Shown: one piece after another, positions 21,670 through 34,271 of the stretch
Layout of the letters: each line of letters begins with the position of its first letter
Position numbering within the stretch: position 1 is the first letter of the stretch
Assembly: GCA_950106755.1 (NCBI GenBank)
Contig: CATNNA010000004.1
Location: 1,178,001 to 1,242,000, forward strand
Length of the DNA: 64,000 bases
DNA from: Climacium dendroides
Taxonomy: Eukaryota; Streptophyta; Bryopsida; Hypnales; Climaciaceae
Reading direction: 5' to 3'
Position numbers and translations under genes: made by a program
The notes under the pieces: model-generated
Told to the model about the DNA's origin: nothing
The model's input: the letters and a program-made list of their open reading frames with translations, nothing else
Databases searched by the model: none

Positions 21670-24520
21670 ATGGATATTTCAGATGCCAACGAGTTTACAG
21701 TTCCAGTGCCAACTTTGCCACTGGGTGTCGCAGCCTGCGAGGGATTTCCTCGAGCTTCTTGGTATACCAAATGCGTCACACTCAGAAATGAAGAGGGGAT
21801 AGAGGTGGCAAAAGGAATTTGTCATAGTGTTGATGCTGATCTCGTCATTGACATGGACGGAGAGCCACTCGGTGATGACCGCGTTGCAATACAAATTGCA
21901 GAGTCTCTGTGCGAGGAAGATGTTCCGTCGGAGTGGATGTGGTCCATGCACTCCTGGCACATTTCACGAGTCTTCCTTAATGGTGCCAGCTTATATGATC
22001 ACGAGCAAACGCATCTCTTCAATACTGCAGTCTCTTCAAGCGGTTCAAGGCGTCGTGTTCGGACTGGAGTTCGTTCATATGAAAGCTCACGTGAGAGGAT
22101 TGAGCCTACCAATCTCCCGAAGAAAGAAGCTCTCCTCACTGAGCAAGCAATTGCTGATGTTTCTAGTATGAAGTGTTGCCAGAAGAATTGCTTGCAACCA
22201 TTTCCACGTGGACAGATTCAAGCCGTTCAGTCTCTACTTCATATTGACGGTGGAGTGTTCTGGCGCAAGTCACGTCTCCTTGACGTGCACAAGCAAACCC
22301 ACAGTGATTCCAATGGAAGGGACATGATCACCTTGGCAAACCATGAAATTTGTTCGATGGCTTGGTGCGCCATCCATGGAGTATCAAAGGCTACCTTTTA
22401 TAGATACAAGAAGATGGCAAAAGATGACCAAAAACCGGAGCATCATGGCAACCTTGGAATGAAAAAGCCTCGGACACACACTTTGCAAGCCACAGCAACT
22501 CTTCGATTATTAGTGGAGAATGAAGCGGATTCAATGCCCCACAAATCGAGGACCCTTTGAGTCCGGGGAGAAAGTCCCCTCCATGGTTCTACCGTCTGCA
22601 TTTCGATGGAAGGACAAGTTGCCACAGATCAACAATGTCAATTCTTCACTTCAATTGCATCGTATTTCGGCTAGTGAATTGAGTAACATACGTCGTCAAT
22701 CTTTTCCAGAGTATGCTCCCAAGGCTAGAGGAGATAGTTTTGCTCGTTGTGGAACTTGCGATAGATATAGGCAACTCAAGAGTGCTTGCACTCCACGTTC
22801 ACGAGCGCAAGATGTGTGGTCAAACAAATTGAGAGTGCATCTATCAGGACAGAAGGCGCATAGGGACTTGTATTATGGAAACCGCTCAATGTCTGAGATG
22901 TATCCTGACAAGGTTCTCACTATAATCCATGACAAGATGGATCACTCCAAGATTGCTTCCCCTCATTACTCTCACAAGAGTAAGGGGAATGATTCTTTCA
23001 TGAAGATGCCTGTCGCTTTTACAAGCATGATTGCTCATGGTCATGGAGATGTGCGATATGCGCACTATGGATTGGACATCTTCCCAACAGACTCCAACCA
23101 TACTATTGGGTCCATTGCAAAATTATTGCGAGATCTAGAGTCACAACCGAAGCATTCATCTCGTCAATTGTTTGTAGGAAGAGAGCGTTCTGAACTGACA
23201 GAGGCTTTGTTAATAGGCTTAGAGATTTGTATGGACTCCCTCGGGTCCCCCCCTGAAGTGTTGGTGGAAGCTCAACCTCTTTCTCCAACATTCACTCTTC
23301 AGCTTGACAATGCTTCTGGCGACAACAAGAATCGGTGGGTTTTTGCATTTTGTTCTCTCCTTGTCTATAGAGCTATTTTTCGAGAAATATACATCAATTT
23401 CCTCATTGTTGGACACACTCATGAAGACATTGATGCTCTATTTGGTTGTTGGAGCACCAAATTGAAGACGAATGACTACCCTACACTTCCAAGGTTGATG
23501 AAGTCTTTCATGGATTGCGAAACACAACCTGTGATTCCTCATCTCATCGAGGAGGTTCCTGATTTTAAGCGATTTGTGGACAGGTATTTACATACAGGCG
23601 ATGATTCTCTACAGGGTCATTCTCAAGCACAACAGTTCAAGTTCTATAAAGATTCCAATGGGTGGCCATTGATGTAGTACAAAATACTATGTACCGATGT
23701 TGATTGGTTGCCGAGAGAAGGTGGGGGAATTCGCTTGTGGAAGGAGACAATAGAGGGGCACCCTAAAGTCCCAAGGGGTAGTCCTTTACCTTTGGCACCC
23801 CAACAAATGCGTTGCTTTGATGAGATTTGCAAGGGTTTAGATGGATACATTGCATTGTGGGGGGCAATGGGAAATCAAGACTTATCTGGTGAGTTTAGGA
23901 GGAAGAATGAGCCGGTGCGGAAATATTGGGAGGGTGTGAGAAGTGCTCTCAATGCTCCACTTGTGGTGCATGAGACATTGCGGGATGGATTTTGGCCAAA
24001 TTCTCGAATTACCGATGAGGTGGAAGACCAATACCTAGATGATGGCACAATGCGTGAGGAGTTTGCAGAAGATGAACCTTTTGTTGGTCGCAGGCGTGAT
24101 CGTCCACCTCCTTCATTTCGTGTTGGCCGCGATGTATATGCAGGTTACTTAGTTGCTGTGCAACCCGCTGACGGTGACCTCCGTCCATTTTGGCTTACTC
24201 GGGCTCTATCAAATCCTAATCCAGATCCAGGGCATGTTAATTCTATTCAACTTCAATATTGGACACCTACGTCTTTTCATCACACCAATGAAGAAACATA
24301 TGCTGGATGGGACACAAAACAAGGGAATTCTTGGTGCGAAGATAAGGCTATCTCTCCGAGTTGGACGCATACAGACTGCATTATGATTGCTTGGAAGCCT
24401 CGTTTCAAAGAAGGCACTTCTGATCCAAGAGTTAGAATTCCCAAAACACAAATTGCTATCATCCAGTCATCAGTGGATGCATACGTATCTGGCGAAAGCA
24501 ATAATGTATCTTCAGAGTGA
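21670..24520 (+). pseudogene. DUF7869-like DDE transposase, type III element
   Basis: The ATG follows the acceptor TTCTCTCACGCGCAG directly and aligns with the type I copy. The same domains occur in order: CCQKNCLQPFP, ATFYRYKKMAK, CGTCDRYRQL, HDKMDHSKIASPHYSHK, HGHGDVRYAHYGLDIFP, LDNASGDNKNRWVF, GHTHEDIDALFGCW, and a C-terminal YLVAVQPADGDLRPFW. A frameshift lies near 22553-22560 (RTL then ESGEKV in the next frame) and a TAG at 23675-23677 stands where the type I copy has Lys. The rest is open to 24520, so decay is mild. Overall similarity to the type I copy is clear but far from identity. The palindromes upstream are type III instead of type I. Confidence 0.7.
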
Positions 24521-25312
24521 AGATGAATAGTTTGTAGGCATAGAAAGTCATTAGGAGTTCTGTGAGTTTGTAGGTTATTTTCTTAACTTTAGGAAGGATG
24601 AAAAAAAAATGGAAAAAAAGATTATAAAGAGTTGTAGAAGTTGATAGTTATTTTTAGATATGTCTCAAAAAAAAAAAAAATAATTGTTAGAAAAAATTAG
24701 ATGTAGAAGATGAAATAGATTTACTTTTTTTATTCTTTTAGTTCATTGTTTTGATCTTTTTTATATTATTTTAGAATTTGATGTTATAGATGTTCTACAA
24801 TATAATATATTTTTATTTTTATTTCTTGTATTGTATTGTGTATTTTGTAAATTCTTCATTGTAATTTCATTGTCTATGACATTTGTTTTGGAACACTAGG
24901 AGTACTAATGTTTTCTATACAAAGTTCTCTATCTAAGCATATGTTTAATTCTTTACTTTGACGATGTAGTTTTTGGTAAGGCTAGGTGTACAAATGTATT
25001 CTATCATGGATTATTTTAAAATTCTCTACCTCACCATATGTCAAACTATTTACTTAGATATTTTAGTTTAGTACTTATTATAAATGGTTCAAGTTCAAGT
25101 CCAAAATCCCTTTTTTCAACGTCCTTCACTACTATATTTTTCCCCCAATTTCATAAACTTGTAGAAATTCTTTATACTTCCAGCATTTTATAGTCTCGAT
25201 TTATTGAATTGTCTCAATATAATGAACTCTTCTATTCACTAAATTTAGGAAGATGATTAAAATGAGAATCCACATTGTCTCAATTTAATGAATATGGCCT
25301 TGTAAGGATATA
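24521..25312. other. AT-rich 3' flank, no gene
   Basis: A 3' flank with A-rich runs near 24605 and 24668. I see no coding potential. Confidence 0.45.
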
Positions 25313-25518
25313 AGCTTCACAGCCAAATAAGGGTATAAGTTTTACAACCAAGTAAGGGTATCAGCTTCACAGCCAAGTAAGGATATCAGCTTCACAGCCA
25401 AGTAAGGGTATCAACTTCACAACCAAGTAAGGGTTTCAGCTTCACAGCCAAGTAAGGATATCAACTTCACAACTAAGTAAGGGTATCAACTTCACAGCTA
25501 AATAAGGGTATCAGCTTC
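25313..25518. repeat. 25-bp tandem repeat
   Basis: About eight copies of a 25-base unit whose core is CACAGCCAAGTAAGG, with a few substitutions per copy. Confidence 0.85.
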
Positions 25519-25669
25519 CACGACGTGGCATTACGAACATGGGTTTAGGGTTTGGTGGGGTTTGCATGTTCAACTCAGTTTGAGGACGTCATTTCATTTC
25601 CGTGTTTAGGGTTTAGACTCTCGTGAAAACTTCTGCTTCTGTCTCTACAGTTGATTGCGGTTTAGGGTG

Positions 25670-26125
25670 TAGGCGTCAGTGCAGGTGGAGACGATTGAGT
25701 GCAGCTGCAATTCAAGTGCGAGTGCGGGTGAGATTGAAGCGCGAGTGCAGTTTAAGGTGAAGCGCAAATGCGGGTGAGATTGAAGCGCCAGTGTGGGTGG
25801 AGAGGATTCAGTGTGGGTGAGATTCAAGCGCGAGTGCGAGTGGAGAGGATTCAATGCAGGTGAGATTTAAGCGCGAGTGTGGGTGGAGAAGATTTAGTGC
25901 AGGTGAGATTCAAGCACTCGTGCGGGTGACATTCAAGCGCGAGTGCGGGTGGAGAGGATTTAGTGTGGGTGAGATTCAAGTGCCCGTGCGGGTGACATTC
26001 AAGCGCAAGTGCGGGTGGAGAGGATTCAGTGCGACTACAATTGAAGTGTCAGTTTGGGTGGAGAGGATTTAGTGTGGCTGCAATTGAAGTGTGAGTTCGG
26101 GTGGAGAGGATTTAGTACGCCGGCT
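25670..26125. repeat. GC-richer minisatellite
   Basis: Irregular repeats built from GTGGAGAGGATT(C/T)AGTG, GAGATTCAAGCGC and GAGTGCGGGTG, with units of about 20-40 bases. Open frames on both strands here are products of the repetition. Confidence 0.75.
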
Positions 26126-27402
26126 GCAATTGAAACGCGAGTGCAGGAAGAGGTGTCAGTCCTAATTCGTGGACTTTGAACTCTTCTTTCAGCATGTTCT
26201 CTTCTTTCTGCTCGAGGATGCTTTTCGATTTTTGAAGCAACTGCATTGTGGAACATAGTTGCTGCAATTGCGCAGTCAATCTTTTGAGCGTGAACTTGTT
26301 TCTTAAAAGAAAGTGCAAGTGAGAGGTGAGAGTTCAAACAGTGTCCACAATTTTTGTTTCCTTTCTGCATAAGTCAAGCGTGGTCTTCGGAATCAGTGGT
26401 TGCTTGAATTTTCTGGAAAAGTTCTCTAGTGTTTGAAATTTTCTACACGAATTGTAGCTGCTTGCTGTAGACTTGCGTGGGAGCGAAAGAGGTCCAGCAA
26501 TTTGTGGACGAGCAGCAAGATAGGGGGTGCAAAGTTTTTTGAAGCACAACTTCTAGAGTACCTTCACGGGATAAGTCAGGTGTGTTTGTCCATGTTTAGC
26601 CTCGTTTTTGATGGTGAAGATATTGTCAATTACAGTCCACACAGAATAAACGATTTTATAACCCGGAGAAACAGTCTGGAGTTTGTGCTTCTGTCCTACA
26701 GGTTTAGAGTTAAAACTTAAATCAAATGGTTGATTCAAAACTTCATAAGGTGGTTGATTCTGAAATAAGGTTATAGGAATGCAGCTCAAATAGACCTTGA
26801 GACCTCTTAGAAATTAGAAACCGCAAAAAATTTCGCCTTTGCGAGAGTGACTCCCCTCTCCCCTCTCCTCTCTTTCCTCTCTCCTTTCACCTCTCATAGG
26901 TTGGGTAGTTTTTTACCTGTCCATGAATCAACAAGTCTACGCAGAATTGTTTCATGTTGAAGTGACGACCTTGCACAAATCTAGAAGTTAGTTTTGCATA
27001 CCTCTGAGTGCTATATTCAGAGCGTTTGTTTGTTACATGAAACAGGTGTTGAGGAGCTTAAGGGTATTAGACGGATTTCAAAAATTTGGAAAGGCGAGCG
27101 AAGGATACATCTTTGCTTGAGTATCAGGTATTTTTTATCGATTGATATCCATCTTTAGCTCTGTTTGTAAACACTGTAGCAACTGTTGGTCTAGGTAATG
27201 CAGAAGTATGTTTCTAGTTTCTTGTACCATTTCCTAGATCCCCAGTCTTTTATTTCTCGTGCCTGCATCTTTATCTAACTTGCACTAAACATTTCTTTTG
27301 GAACAATGGTGCTGAAATCAAACCCTAAAATTTAAATGCGCAAAATAACGCTATAAGATTCCCAAATCCCTAAAAATTTGCAGGTCACAACGCTCAACCA
27401 GT
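26126..27402. other. No recognised gene; CT-rich tract
   Basis: This region precedes the type II element. A pyrimidine tract lies at about 26850-26900. Short open frames at 26334-26720 have no recognisable product. It may contain the promoter of the downstream gene, but no clear TATA box was chosen. Confidence 0.4.
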
Positions 27403-28121
27403 CATTTTAGCGTGGTTCGCGCTAAAATGCCAGATTCATTCCTTCTACAAAAGTCAGAAATACACTAATACACTAATACACTAGATTCCTAGTACACAAA
27501 GCTCTTATTCATGTGCGTAATTGAAACTTTAGCGCAAGTTGCGCTAAAGTGTCTAAGACAATATTCATAGTTAAGAAGTCACTACAACATTAAAATCGGA
27601 GTTCGATGAAAAATCCTAAATAATAGTTTAGCGCGACTCGCGCTAATAAACGTGGAGACCCTAAGCCTGCAACCAATATACTCCACAATATTCTTAGTGC
27701 GAGCCGTGCTAAAGCAAGAAAATCTACAATATCTAATTAACAAACAAGTCAAAAATAGATAAACTCACGAAGCCAAATTTTAAAGGACCTCACTAGCAAT
27801 AGGCCTTAAACACAACATTGTACAAAAACATACAATATAGTCACGTTAATTACATCTTTAGCGTGACTCGCATTAACATTTCAGCAAGAAAAATTAAAAA
27901 CCACAAAAACGCTCAGCGCAAGTTGTGCTAATGTAAACCAGTAACATCCAACTATTGGAAAGACAAGACCAAATCGAATCAAGCTAAAGCTCACAGCTAC
28001 TCAACTTAAGCTAGAATGATAAGTGATACTAAAAGCAGTCTTACATATTAGTCAATGTCCAAGAACTTCAAACCAGAAAGTAATTCATGAGATTCCTAGT
28101 TTAGCGTGAGTCGCACTAAAC
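27403..28121. repeat. Seven type II palindromes in the 5' leader of copy 2
   Basis: Sites at 27403-27429, 27526-27550, 27627-27646, 27693-27714, 27857-27877, 27912-27931 and 28099-28121 have arms TTTAGCGC / GCGCTAAA in various states of decay. Centres are GACTC, GAGTC, AAGTT, GAGCC and similar. The array occupies the same place relative to the start codon as the type I array of copy 1 at 9702-10357, but the outer arm base has changed from C to T (CAGCG to TAGCG), with the matching change in the other arm. Confidence 0.85.
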
Positions 28122-28176
28122 AACATAAAGCAATTATAATGCTCTTACATGAACTAACCTTCCTCTACAATCTAGG

Positions 28177-30839
28177 ATGGAAAATCAAATTGAGGCTCTT
28201 AAAATGTACTTCAAGAGATGTGAAGTGCAAGTTGGAGAGGACAACAGAAACGTTGACGACAATCTCATCGAAGGCTAGTACTGGGAGTTCCTAGAACTAG
28301 AGAGAGTCAAGAACTGGAACTTCTTCATGATCCCGTTCATCAACCAGATCTGCTTCTCATACAAGTTCAAGAATGTTCAATGCCATCTTCAGCTCTCCTT
28401 TCACAAAAAAGTCAAATACGTAGAAATGGACGGGCATCCGATGATAAAAATCAATGCATGACGACTGAAGTTGGTACACATCAGAAGGACCGATACCATT
28501 ATGCAATTTGCCTCAACTCAGTTCTGATACCGCTCAATCTAAGCCCATTCCTTTCCAGCCTTGAACCTACTCTTTACCATGATGAGATCAAAGAGTTGGA
28601 GAAGAAACTCGACAATAATGAGTGGCACAATGCAAATGGAACCCCCTTGGCCTAGAAAAAGATGTGCACTAAAATCCAGATGCTATTCAATGATTTCCAT
28701 ACATTGAAGGATAAGCTGGAGATGTAGCATGAAGGTAACAGATCCCGATCAGTCTCCAAGGAGGCTGTGCAAAGGGGCTTCAGTGAGGCTTCCAAGCAGA
28801 ACATCAAGCAGGAGCCAGATGCCAACTGCGGAAAGAAAAGTACGCAAAAAATGCCTTCAAAGATAAAGACGCAGAAGACAAAGAAGATTGGTATGCCTTC
28901 AACAAAGAAGGCAGCAGTAGAAAAAGAGTCTGAAATTGTCAAAATTTCAGAAGCATGTTACGTGAACGAGATGGCAAACGTGCCACACTCGTGAGCAACG
29001 GAGAGGAAACCTGACTACAAGCATGTAAGTCAGTTTTACAAGAAGTTTTGGAGTACCTATGAAGACACTTACATCTTACCAGTTGGTGACAAGAAAGAGA
29101 TTGATATCTCTCAATTGATCGATCCTCCAGCCACATTTAACATCCGCTCCAAGGAGACAAGAATCATGGAGGACATGGTGAACTACCTCCTCAATATCCC
29201 AGACAAGAGCACCAAAGAGACGCTTTGTGTCATGCTCATCGGTTGTACTGCGAAGTCTGAAAAATGGGCGGATATCAAGACCGACAACTTCTACATAATA
29301 AACGGGCAGCATAGTGTTGAGGCCAGCCACTACATGTTCGATGACAATAACAACATAGACAAAGACGAGCGAGAGCATTTTCGGAAATGGAACTGCTTTG
29401 TTGTGTGGTCCGAAGACAGTGAAAAGTTGTGATGCATCTTTGCGTACTATAATCAAACAAACCATTTTGTGGCAGTTCAACCATCCTGGGCGACTAATAT
29501 ACTAGGAGGTCGTCAAATCTGGGAAGATATAGGCAGACCAGAGAATCCAACGCCCACGAAAATAAATCAGGCAAAAGCTTGGTCATTGCGAAAAATATAT
29601 TGGAGAATAAGGTAAAGAAGGAGAACTTCCTGGTAAGAACTTTAGCGCGAGTCGCGCTAAACTATTTTCCTAGTAATCAAAAAGTCCGATTCTTTATTAC
29701 TTCTTCACCCAGCCTCTTAGAATCAAAGTAAATTATACAAAATTTTTAAATCGTTGCTAACTCCTTCATGTACTACTTTGCCGGGCGTTTGAAAGAGCGA
29801 TGTTTGTGAGATTCTCAATGATCGACGTTGTAAAGAATCTCAAGATCGCGAAAACAAAAGCCAAAGATGTAAAGCTGAAGCTGACGAATGAATTCTGACT
29901 AATCATGATGCCCGATCATGTTTACAAGCTCTGGAGCAAGGTCATTACTGAAGCCGTGTATGGAGAGCTTATCAATCCTGACATGGACTTTAAGTTCAAT
30001 GAGAAGCCGGATTGGAACCCCGAAAATTGCCTATTGAATCGGGAGATCTTCAAACATCTGGGGAACTTGAGCTATAATGAACTAGCGAAACTAACTAAAC
30101 ATCTGCTCAACATGTCTAATGGGAAACGGACTCATTCGTATCCGAAGGTGACAGTAAAAGGTATCTCCACTATCAAGGAAGACTACTTCAGCACAAAGGA
30201 TTGGTGTGAGCGGCGAAAGAGGAAAAACCTGGTCATCAAGGAGCTGCACAACATCAAACCTCAACTTGGTCTCATGAACGCGCGTAATGAGATCATCAGC
30301 GACAATTGGAAGGCATTTAAACAAGAACGGCACTTCTCAAGCGCAACCATCAACGTCTTGGTGGACAGGTCGGGCGAAGCATATTTTGGGAGGGCAAAGA
30401 ACAAGTCGGCCACTAACAAGACGGTCACTGACCTGTCTCAGGACGCCTTCAACTTCTTCAAGGTGTTTCTCGATCACAAAGAAAAATTCGAGAAGCCGAC
30501 AGTTCATGCCCACTATCGGCCTTACGAGTGGAACGAGAATCGGACTATGGAGTGGCCAAAGAAGGTCTGGACTGAGGAGGCACAAAGCAGTATTGCGGTT
30601 GGGATCATTGACTTCAAAGTTTTGCCGGGGATTGAAAAGAAGGACAAATCTACTATCGAGACCCCCTACTTCGTTGAAGTGTTGATGTCCATGGACGCTA
30701 CAAAGAAACCGGCATTTGTAGATGTTCCATCTTGGCTTTTCATCTGTGGAGACGAGAAGGAGCAAGCTGAAGCGCTAAAGTTTGTGGAATCAAATAAGGT
30801 CTTAAAAACCTATCTTATTTCCTACTCTGTCTACACCGC
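28177..30839 (+). pseudogene. ParB-like / MTase-like protein, copy 2, 5' part
   Basis: This is the collinear counterpart of copy 1. The ATG follows TACAATCTAG and is followed by a matching start (EALKMYFKRC versus EALEMYFDRC). ParB-like segment: IDISQLIDPPATFNIR and YIINGQHSVEASHYM. An intron starting near 29630 (CTG/GTAAGAAC) carries a type II palindrome at 29641-29661. The linker exon then runs on, including NWNPENCLLNRE-like and YPKVTVKG blocks. The methyltransferase-like part starts with GIIDFKVLPG in place of DPPY and PSWLFICGDEKEQ. Lesions are a frameshift near 28465, TAG at 28276, 28653 and 28725, and TGA at 28992, 29430 and 29896. At 30839 the gene is cut by a 3.4-kb insertion and resumes at 34272. 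Confidence 0.66.
29641..29661. repeat. Type II palindrome in intron 1 of copy 2
   Basis: Perfect TTTAGCGCGAGTCGCGCTAA lies a few bases after the donor GTAAGAAC. It is in the same intron as the decayed type I site of copy 1 at 8163-8181. Confidence 0.85.
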
Positions 30840-31120
30840 TGTGACAACTCAAATTTTTGATTTTTCTTTGTTTACCTTTTTGAGTGGAACAGACATTAGA
30901 AATAGGTACCCGGATTCATCTATAGGGAGAAAGATAAATCAAAAATAGTCACAAGAGGACCTTACGGAACTAATCCGGTCTTAGGTAGAAGCGGACCGGA
31001 TTAGATTTCCAACCGGATTGTATTTCCAACCGGATTCTCCTTAACCGGATTGGAAAGAACCGGATGTCAAGAACCGGACTGGATATCCGACCGGTCATAA
31101 AGACAGTCCAGGGCGTCAGG

Positions 31121-31130
31121 ACTATATAAA
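31121..31130 (+). promoter_or_regulatory. Likely TATA box of the CCGG-rich element
   Basis: ACTATATAAA lies about 310 bases upstream of the element's ATG and about 280 bases inside its left end. Confidence 0.55.
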
Positions 31131-31442
31131 GCCTGACCCTGCCCATTTTCAGGTCTCTGGTTTTTCACGTGTTGTCGTTTCCTGTCTTAGCGACTGACTT
31201 TTTCCGTTTACCGCGGCAAGGAGGGAAAGTACAAGAGGGCCCGGTAGTGAGTGAGGGGTGTGAGACGGAGAGATCGCCTCCGGGCACGAGTGGGTGAAAC
31301 ATTGAGTGCGAGCAGATACGAAACCGTGAGAGATTGAGAGTGTGAGCGCACCAGGAGGTTGGTTTGCAAGTGGAGCAGAATATTAGAGAGTGAGCGCTCT
31401 CTTGTAGGACCGTAGAGAGCGAAACCGAGTAGAGCTACCCTC

Positions 31443-33119
31443 ATGCCGCGGCTGAACCGGAAGAGGCCAGGCTCTAGCACCTCGCCCCCGAGTGAAGTAA
31501 AGCTGAGAAAAGTGGTTCCGGTCATGCCGACCAAGGAACCGGAACAGGGAGAGCTCAGGGAGGATTTATCGTCAATGGGTTGTCAGGGATTAGCCTTGAA
31601 ACCTTGGGGTTTCAAAGACGAGAGGATGGTTAAAGAACTCCTGAGTGGCATATCGAATCAATCCGATAACACCTTGAGAGGGAATCCGGTCCAATGGACC
31701 GAGGCTTTGTGGCAGGATGTATACGGATTCCGGCCGGGAGGACTCGGGCTTGCCAACCGGAAGGACGATTTTGTCCAGGGCAAGTTCGGAAGTGTTGTAA
31801 ATCCGAAGGATGGCTACGCGGTAGAGGACTGCCTCGATGACCGGGAGCGACGCCTGCTCCAGTTCCTGGTTCCGGTTTTGCATCCGGAAAAGCCCACTAG
31901 GGTGACCATCACCCTGGCTAACACGATCTTCGAAGCGCTGAGCGGAACCCGGAAAGTAGACTGGGGCCGGATTTTCTTTGATCCGGTGTCCTAGCTTACT
32001 ACAAGAGTGGGGAGAAGTAGGGCTACCCCACTGTGCCCTTATGTGTACCACCTCTACTAGCAACAGAAACTGCTGACGGAAGTGGAGCTGAAGGTGTGGA
32101 AGGCCCAAGAGCGGACTATGAAGTACGGTGAATCCGAGTCCGACCAAGAAGCGGATTCCGAAAACGAAACCGAGGAGGAGGAAGAAGAAGAAGAGGAAGA
32201 GGAGGAACCGTATGTCCCCTCCAAAAGGCAGAAGACCACGCCGATCCGGAATCGAAGGACGTCTCCGGTTCAACCCCATCCGCACAGAGGGGAGACTCTA
32301 GCCGGACCGGATGTGGCATCCGGATCGGGAATTGGAGATCCGTTCGACGAGTTGATTGGAATACTCTGCGGAATCCGGGCGGATTGGGAAGTTAAGAAGC
32401 GGACGCTCGGGGAGATCGCGCAATTAATTGGAGCGGAACCGGACAGTCAGTTGCCGCAGCGGGTAGCTGAGAGTATCATCAATCCGGATGAGCTCCGGAA
32501 GATGGAGGAAAGCAAGCGGTAGCATGATGAGGTGGATACCCTCAAGGCCGAACTTTTCGCCTTGCTCGAGAACGCCACCGCGACAAAGGAGATGGCGGAG
32601 GAAATGAAGAGGCTGGCTGCAGAGGTGAAGGACGTGCTCGGAGGACCCGGAGCCGCGGTCACCAAGGCGCGCTTGTTCGAAGAGGAGGTGCACAAGGACA
32701 AGAAGATATCCGGAACCAGGGTGGTGCACATCCTCACCGATTTTGAGGAGCAGATGGAGAAGCTCCTATCCAAGGCACGAGAGTTAGCGGACCGGATCGT
32801 GGAGAGCAGCCAGAAGTTGACAGAGGTTCCGATCTGGCTCTCTGAAATTTCTCTTCCAGACTTGTTTCCAGAAGACGTAGTTCACGAACCGGGAAAGGAT
32901 AAAACGCCCCAGTCCAGTAGGGCACAGAAGAAGACGCCCTCGACCGGACCGCAGCCGATCAATTTAGACTCCCCGGAAACTGAGGAAGATCACCCGGTTC
33001 CACCTACGAATGGGGAACGGAACCGGAATCTAAGTGAGGTGTTTGACCAGTTGGAGAGGCCTGACGAGAGTCCTACCATTGGATCCCGAGTGTATGAGAT
33101 GGAACAGGAAGGGTTGTAA
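31443..33119 (+). pseudogene. CCGG-rich element protein, copy A
   Basis: A single frame runs from the ATG at 31443 to the stop at 33119 and is broken only by three TAG codons (31992-31994, 32058-32060 and 32520-32522), with no frameshift. The N-terminal half has LRGNPVQWTEALWQDVYGF, NPKDGYAVEDC, FLVPVLHPEKPTRVTITL, KVDWG and CPYVYHLY. It resembles the domain usually annotated 'putative plant transposon protein' (recognised by pattern, not by search). Next come an acidic stretch rich in Glu and a coiled coil (EVDTLKAELFALLENATATK). No transposase or protease motif is visible, so the element is probably non-autonomous or uses its proteins structurally. Two further copies are at 38488-39523 (minus) and 47021-48766. 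Confidence 0.6.
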
Positions 33120-34266
33120 AAATAGGAATTATAGAATAGGAACCGGAATAGAATCCGGTTAGGATTTATAGGTAGAACCGGATTGTCAGCGCCTTCAGAG
33201 GCAGAAATCATGTATTCACTTTTTGCTTTTTGCTTTTTGTATATAAAACAGTCTCTGAGCTAGAGACTGGGAGAGTTCTTTTGGCATTTCCTTGTGTACT
33301 TTCCATTGACTTGATTTTGTGTAATATTCCCGAGTGTTGGCAGGAGTGCACAGAGTTGGAGTAAGAAGGTAGGTACGGAGGTGTTGGTAGAGGTCTCCCT
33401 TTGATGCGTGTTTCCGGTTCTAAGTATATGTGAGTAGGTTATGAAAAGTTAGAAGTGGATTCCAGTGCCTCAGCAGTTGCAGAAGTTTAGTATTCCGGGT
33501 AAGAAATCCGTTGATTAGGCTAGGCGGATAGGGAAGGATTCCTTAGCTGCGCTAGAACTCCTGGGTGGGAAATCCAGTCGAATATCTTGACTCCTGTGAG
33601 GTCTTGCCACGTTGTGGGTGAACGGAAGAACTTTTGTAGGTGTTGGAACGGACGGGTGCACTTGTAGCCACCTAACTTAGTACGGAACGGATCAGAGTCA
33701 AGGTCGTTGTAGTATGAGAGGATCGTACGGGGGGTCTTTGTGTGACCTGTGATCCGGATTGCTATCCGGATTGCTGTGAAGGGCCAAACCGGATCCGTGT
33801 TAGTTAGGGGATCAGTGGATAGGAGAGTGGGTCTTCAGCCACTATAAGTCACGGAAGGAGTGGTGGGCCTACCACTTTCAAAAGCAAGCGGTGAACCCTC
33901 TGATGGTAAAACAGAGGCAAAACTAAACCGGTTACGGAAGGGTGGACCGGACCGGATCCGCCCAGAAGGGTACTTAGGACTGGAAGTTGCAGAGTCCAGA
34001 ATTGAGAAGTTAGTCCAGAGACCGTGGAACTAGTAAAACCGGAAGTAGGATACAGTCCGGTCATAGTTTTCCAGTTGGTTTTGGGATGTTCCGGTTTTCA
34101 GAGGTAGAACCGGAAAGTAGAATTGAAGGGTTTAATTGGGTTTATCTCCTTGTTAGAGTTAGCTACTTCACAGGATCTCGTGGGTTCGATCTTTAGGGTC
34201 ATTTTGTTATGCTCTAGGGTGATTTTTGTGAGTATAATAGGGAAATTGCTACTCTGTGTTGCGACA
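33120..34266 (+). other. 3' non-coding part of the CCGG-rich element
   Basis: Dense in CCGGAT and CCGGTT words, with a TATA-like GTATATAAAA at about 33238. No long open frame was judged real, and no similarity to the left end was seen that would make it a terminal repeat. Confidence 0.5.
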
Positions 34267-34271
34267 ACCGC

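Larger units (their letters stand above)
30835..34271 (+). mobile_element. CCGG-rich insertion with 5-bp target duplication (copy A)
   Basis: The element occupies 30840-34266 and is flanked by ACCGC at 30835-30839 and 34267-34271. Removing it and one ACCGC restores an open frame reading YSVYTARKNDHLGD across the joint, which matches YSTYNVEKNDRLGD of copy 1. The boundaries are therefore firm. The element begins TGTGACAAC and ends GTTGCGACA, an imperfect 9-base terminal inverted repeat of TG..CA type. I see no long terminal direct repeats. CCGG occurs more than 40 times by eye, often as AACCGGAT. It carries one gene (31443-33119). Confidence 0.85.

Noticed and set aside
25854..26370. Open frames over the minisatellite
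   Set aside because: The frames arise from repetition of short units on both strands and have no independent support.
31590..32285. 231-codon minus-strand open frame
   Set aside because: It lies antisense to the conserved CCGG-rich element protein and reflects its codon bias. It has no splice or domain evidence.
30840..34266. LTR retrotransposon with paired terminal repeats
   Set aside because: The TG..CA ends and 5-bp duplication fit, but no long direct repeat between the two ends was seen and no reverse transcriptase, protease or integrase motif is present. It is therefore called only a mobile element.
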